Source: Hyphomicrobiaceae bacterium UBA7697
GTDB taxonomy: Bacteria > Pseudomonadota > Alphaproteobacteria > Rhizobiales > Methyloligellaceae
Length of the DNA: 64,000 bases
NCBI GenBank assembly: GCA_002482645.1
Contig: DLGJ01000008.1
Coordinates: forward strand, 1-64,000
Reading direction: 5' to 3'
Positions 61,607-64,000 of this stretch are shown piece after piece (the stretch's first letter is position 1; every line of letters begins with the position of its first letter). The notes beneath the pieces were generated by a model that was given only the letters and a program-made list of their open reading frames with translations, was not told where the DNA came from and did no database searches. The position numbers and the translations under genes are program-made.

Positions 61607-62210
61607 TTTCGGATCTTGAGCAAGGCGGAAAAGCGGCTGCGCTTATCAAGAGTTGATGTGCGCGCCTGGAGTTTTTCCTCCCAAGACTTGGACCGAATCC
61701 GGTCTTCGACCGTGTGTCCAATCTCTCAACACCTCGCCGTAAGGGCCGATCGCGGCTCGAAACGGTGCTGCGTTGTGGGGCGGACACTAGACCGCTTGCG
61801 CCAAATTGTCACCATGATTGTGACGCCTCGACGCACATTTGCTCGGAATGCTCTATCGAATCCTCCGAATGACCGAAGGATTTCACAAAACGTCACGGAA
61901 AGCTCGGCAAAACCTGCCGCTTCTTATGGCATAGTCTGCGAATGACTAACTTTGCGGCATGAATTTACGCATCGTGACGAAGTAACCGCGCGGGCGCCAC
62001 ATCCGGCGCCCGAGATACGCCAAGTGCCCCGAAGAATCGCCGTCAATGAGGGCAAAGGTTCGCAGCCTCGATTGCCTCGATGGTCGAACTTGGCTATTAG
62101 CGCCGTCAGGGTGCCTTTCGGTGCCGCGACTGCCTCGGACGGGCCGGTTCCAAGACTGGCGGCCCGCCGGCCGTGAACACCGTCCATAACAACGCCGTCA
62201 GAGCATAACG

Positions 62211-63560
62211 ATGCGCCTCAGCCGCTTTTTTCTCCCAATCCTGCGCGACGATCCCAAGGAAGCGGAAATCGTATCTCACCGGCTGATGCTTCGCGCCGGC
62301 ATGATCCGTCAATCGAGCGCCGGCATTTATAGCTGGCTGCCGTTGGGGCATCGGGTCTTGCGCAAGATCGAGCAGATCGTCCGCGAGGAACAGGACAGGG
62401 CCGGGGCGCTGGAACTCCTGATGCCGACGATCCAATCCGCCGACCTGTGGCGCGAAAGCGGACGCTACGACGATTACGGCAAGGAGATGCTGCGCATTCA
62501 AGACCGGCACGAGCGCGACATGCTCTATGGCCCCACCAACGAAGAGCTGATTACCGCGATCTTCCGCGACGGGGTGAAGTCCTACAAGGATCTGCCGCGC
62601 ATCCTCTATCACATCCAATGGAAGTTCCGGGACGAGATCAGACCGCGTTTCGGCGTCATGCGCGGCCGCGAATTCCTCATGAAGGATTCCTACTCCTTCG
62701 ACCTGACGCAGGAGGGCGCGCGCAGATCCTATAACCGCATGTTCGTCTCGTACTTGCGGACCTTCGCGCGCATGGGCCTGAAGTCTATTCCGATGGCGGC
62801 CGAAACCGGCCCGATCGGCGGCGACCTCTCGCACGAGTTCATCATCCTCGCCGACACCGGCGAGAGCGAGGTCTACTGCCACAAAGACTACGTCACGATG
62901 GAGCCGCCGGGTGCGGATTTGGATTACGACGGCGATCTCGCGCCGCTCGTCCAATCCTGGACCGGCAAATACGCCGCCACCTCGGAAATGCACGACGCCG
63001 CGCGCTTCGAGGCGGAGGTCGCGGAAACCGACCGGGTGACCGCCCGCGGCATCGAGGTCGGCCATATCTTCTTTTTCGGAACCAAGTATTCCGAGCCCAT
63101 GGGCGCGAAAGTCCAAGGTCCCGACGGCGAACTGATCCCCGTCGAGATGGGATCCTACGGCATCGGTGTCTCGCGGCTCGTGGGCGCCATCATCGAAGCC
63201 TCGCACGACGATGCCGGCATTATCTGGCCGCAATCGGTCGCGCCGTTCGATGTCGGCCTCATCAATCTCAAGGCGGGAGATACCGATACCGACGCGGCAT
63301 GCGAGACATTCTACGCGCGTCTCCAGCAGGCGGGCCTCGACGTGCTTTATGACGACAGGGACGACCGCGCGGGCGCGAAATTCGCCGCCATGGATTTGAT
63401 CGGATTGCCCTGGCAGCTCATCGTCGGACCGAAAAGCTTGAAGGCCGGCGAGGTCGAACTAAAAGAACGGGCGACGGGCGAACGCCATAGTCTGACCTTC
63501 GACTCGGCGTTGAGTATGCTGACCGGCGCCGGCGCGGGCCGGGCCAAGGAAGACGCATGA
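62211..63560 (+). CDS. proS: Prolyl-tRNA synthetase (short alphaproteobacterial type)
   Basis: A class II synthetase of 449 residues. Motif 2-type FRDEIRPRFGVMRGREFLMKDSYSF is near 140-165, motif 3 GSYGIGVSRLVGAI near 310, and the C-terminal anticodon-binding domain follows. There is almost no insertion between motifs 2 and 3, so the ~180-residue editing domain of typical bacterial ProRS is missing. This is normal for Alphaproteobacteria, which use a free-standing editing protein. The stop overlaps the next gene by 4 bp. Confidence 0.95.
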   Translation: MRLSRFFLPILRDDPKEAEIVSHRLMLRAGMIRQSSAGIYSWLPLGHRVLRKIEQIVREEQDRAGALELLMPTIQSADLWRESGRYDDYGKEMLRIQDRHERDMLYGPTNEELITAIFRDGVKSYKDLPRILYHIQWKFRDEIRPRFGVMRGREFLMKDSYSFDLTQEGARRSYNRMFVSYLRTFARMGLKSIPMAAETGPIGGDLSHEFIILADTGESEVYCHKDYVTMEPPGADLDYDGDLAPLVQSWTGKYAATSEMHDAARFEAEVAETDRVTARGIEVGHIFFFGTKYSEPMGAKVQGPDGELIPVEMGSYGIGVSRLVGAIIEASHDDAGIIWPQSVAPFDVGLINLKAGDTDTDAACETFYARLQQAGLDVLYDDRDDRAGAKFAAMDLIGLPWQLIVGPKSLKAGEVELKERATGERHSLTFDSALSMLTGAGAGRAKEDA

Positions 63561-64000
63561 GCGTAAGCGAGAGCATAGCCGGATCATCGGAACGGAGGAC
63601 CCGGACGACGACGCGTGCCTTCGCGCCATTCGAATGGCTCGTGGCATTGCGCTATCTGCGCGCCCGCCGGAAGGAGGGCTTCATCTCGGTCATCGCCGGA
63701 TTCTCCTTCTTTGGCATCATGCTCGGGGTCGCGACCCTCATCATCGTGATGGCGGTCATGAACGGCTTCCGCCAGGAACTCTTCGACAAGATGCTTGGGC
63801 TGAACGGCCATGTCGTCGTGCACAGCCTCGGCCAATTCACCGACTACGATGCCGTCGCCAAGCGTGTCGCCGCGGTCGAGGACGTTAAGTACGCGCTCCC
63901 GCTCGTGGAGGGTCAAGTTCTCGTCTCCACGCCGCTCGGGTCCACCGGCGCGCTCGTGCGCGGCCTGCGCGAGAAGGACTTGAAGAGCCTTCGGTCGATT
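63557..64000 (+). CDS. lolC: Lipoprotein-releasing system transmembrane protein LolC/LolE (5' part)
   Basis: The first 148 residues of an ABC-type MacB/FtsX-like permease that extracts lipoproteins from the inner membrane. The basic N-terminal tail is followed by the conserved FEWLVALRYLRARRKEGFISVIAGFSFFGIMLGVATLIIVMAVMNGF (first TM), then the periplasmic core. ATG at 63557 overlaps the proS stop (ATGA), the usual proS-lolC coupling. The gene continues past the window; lolD would be expected next. LolC versus LolE cannot be separated here. Confidence 0.92.
   Translation, partial: MSVSESIAGSSERRTRTTTRAFAPFEWLVALRYLRARRKEGFISVIAGFSFFGIMLGVATLIIVMAVMNGFRQELFDKMLGLNGHVVVHSLGQFTDYDAVAKRVAAVEDVKYALPLVEGQVLVSTPLGSTGALVRGLREKDLKSLRSI

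Larger units (their letters stand above)
61515..62210. other. 696-bp gap between DUF1467 and proS
   Basis: No protein gene is supported. It begins with a strong bidirectional terminator, then a small perfect hairpin (61592-61606). The next ~250 bp have several short self-complementary segments, such as GACCG/CGGTC near 61690-61705, and then AT-richer sequence (61800-61940) leads toward proS. A minus-strand transcript starting near 61850 and ending at the terminator would be about 300 nt; an ncRNA is possible but I cannot match it to a known family. Confidence 0.4.

Noticed and set aside
61014..61787. A 257-codon minus-strand frame over mce, DUF1467 and the terminator
   Set aside because: It is antisense to two conserved genes and passes through a perfect terminator stem.
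61564..61850. 6S RNA, RNase P RNA, SRP RNA or tmRNA in the gap before proS
   Set aside because: I could not find their diagnostic conserved segments on either strand, so no known RNA name is given.

Overview
The window is a GC-rich stretch of alphaproteobacterial chromosome. Gene order and protein families point to Hyphomicrobiales: rplM-rpsI-argC, a class I PHA synthase, hom-glpX-recJ, tig-clpP-clpX-lon-hupB, and nuoA-N followed by birA-rnj-mce-DUF1467-proS-lolC. A methylotroph-like Hyphomicrobiaceae or Methyloceanibacter-type genome is my best guess, but the genus is inference. I saw no rRNA, prophage, transposase, integrase or CRISPR array. Most of the window is housekeeping.

Layout. 1-6.3 kb: exopolysaccharide genes, namely a giant Wzz-type chain-length protein with a roughly 500-residue low-complexity linker and a degenerate C-terminal P-loop domain, a FemAB/GNAT-like acetyltransferase and a polysaccharide deacetylase. 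6.3-10.5 kb: DUF2842, heme A synthase, O-acetylhomoserine sulfhydrylase, and a crotonase/CoA-binding pair whose second gene has repeated ribosome-binding-site-plus-ATG units. 10.6-20.7 kb: rplM-rpsI, argC, phaC, a small lipoprotein, an aminotransferase, hom, glpX and recJ. 20.8-23.6 kb: three tRNAs (Glu, Pro, Arg), a glyoxalase-family protein, a double cold-shock-domain protein, a DUF192 protein and an NDUFS4-type complex I accessory subunit.

23.6-31.2 kb: the main accessory-looking region. An FAD amine oxidoreductase, an XRE-cupin regulator and an APC permease are followed by a universal stress protein, a RidA protein, a beta-propeller protein and a cation/Ca2+ exchanger. Two similar 26-bp sequences, one upstream of the oxidoreductase and one between regulator and permease, look like shared operators. 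A 393-bp gap there ends in a plus-strand terminator hairpin with no recognised gene before it.

31.2-35.5 kb: a minus-strand sulfur operon (cysK-sseA-metC-SDR) and tRNA-Leu. 35.6-42.7 kb: the proteostasis cluster tig-clpP-clpX-lon plus hupB, with unusual short tandem repeats in three of its spacers. 42.8-43.2 kb: tRNA-Val and tRNA-Asp.

43.2-58.2 kb: a complete 14-gene complex I operon, tightly packed with many 1-8 bp overlaps. A hotdog thioesterase with the Thr42/Glu50/His76 triad known from fluoroacetyl-CoA thioesterase is translationally coupled between nuoC and nuoD, and a 40-codon ORF fits exactly between nuoD and nuoE. 58.2-64 kb: birA, RNase J, methylmalonyl-CoA epimerase, DUF1467, a 696-bp gap with a bidirectional terminator, proS and the start of lolC/E, which runs off the window.

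The best candidates for something under-described are the thioesterase inside the nuo operon, the amine-catabolism regulon with its shared operator and possible sRNA, the multiplied translation start of the CoA-binding gene, and the Wzz fusion with a dead-looking kinase domain. All calls come from reading the sequence; no database search was run.
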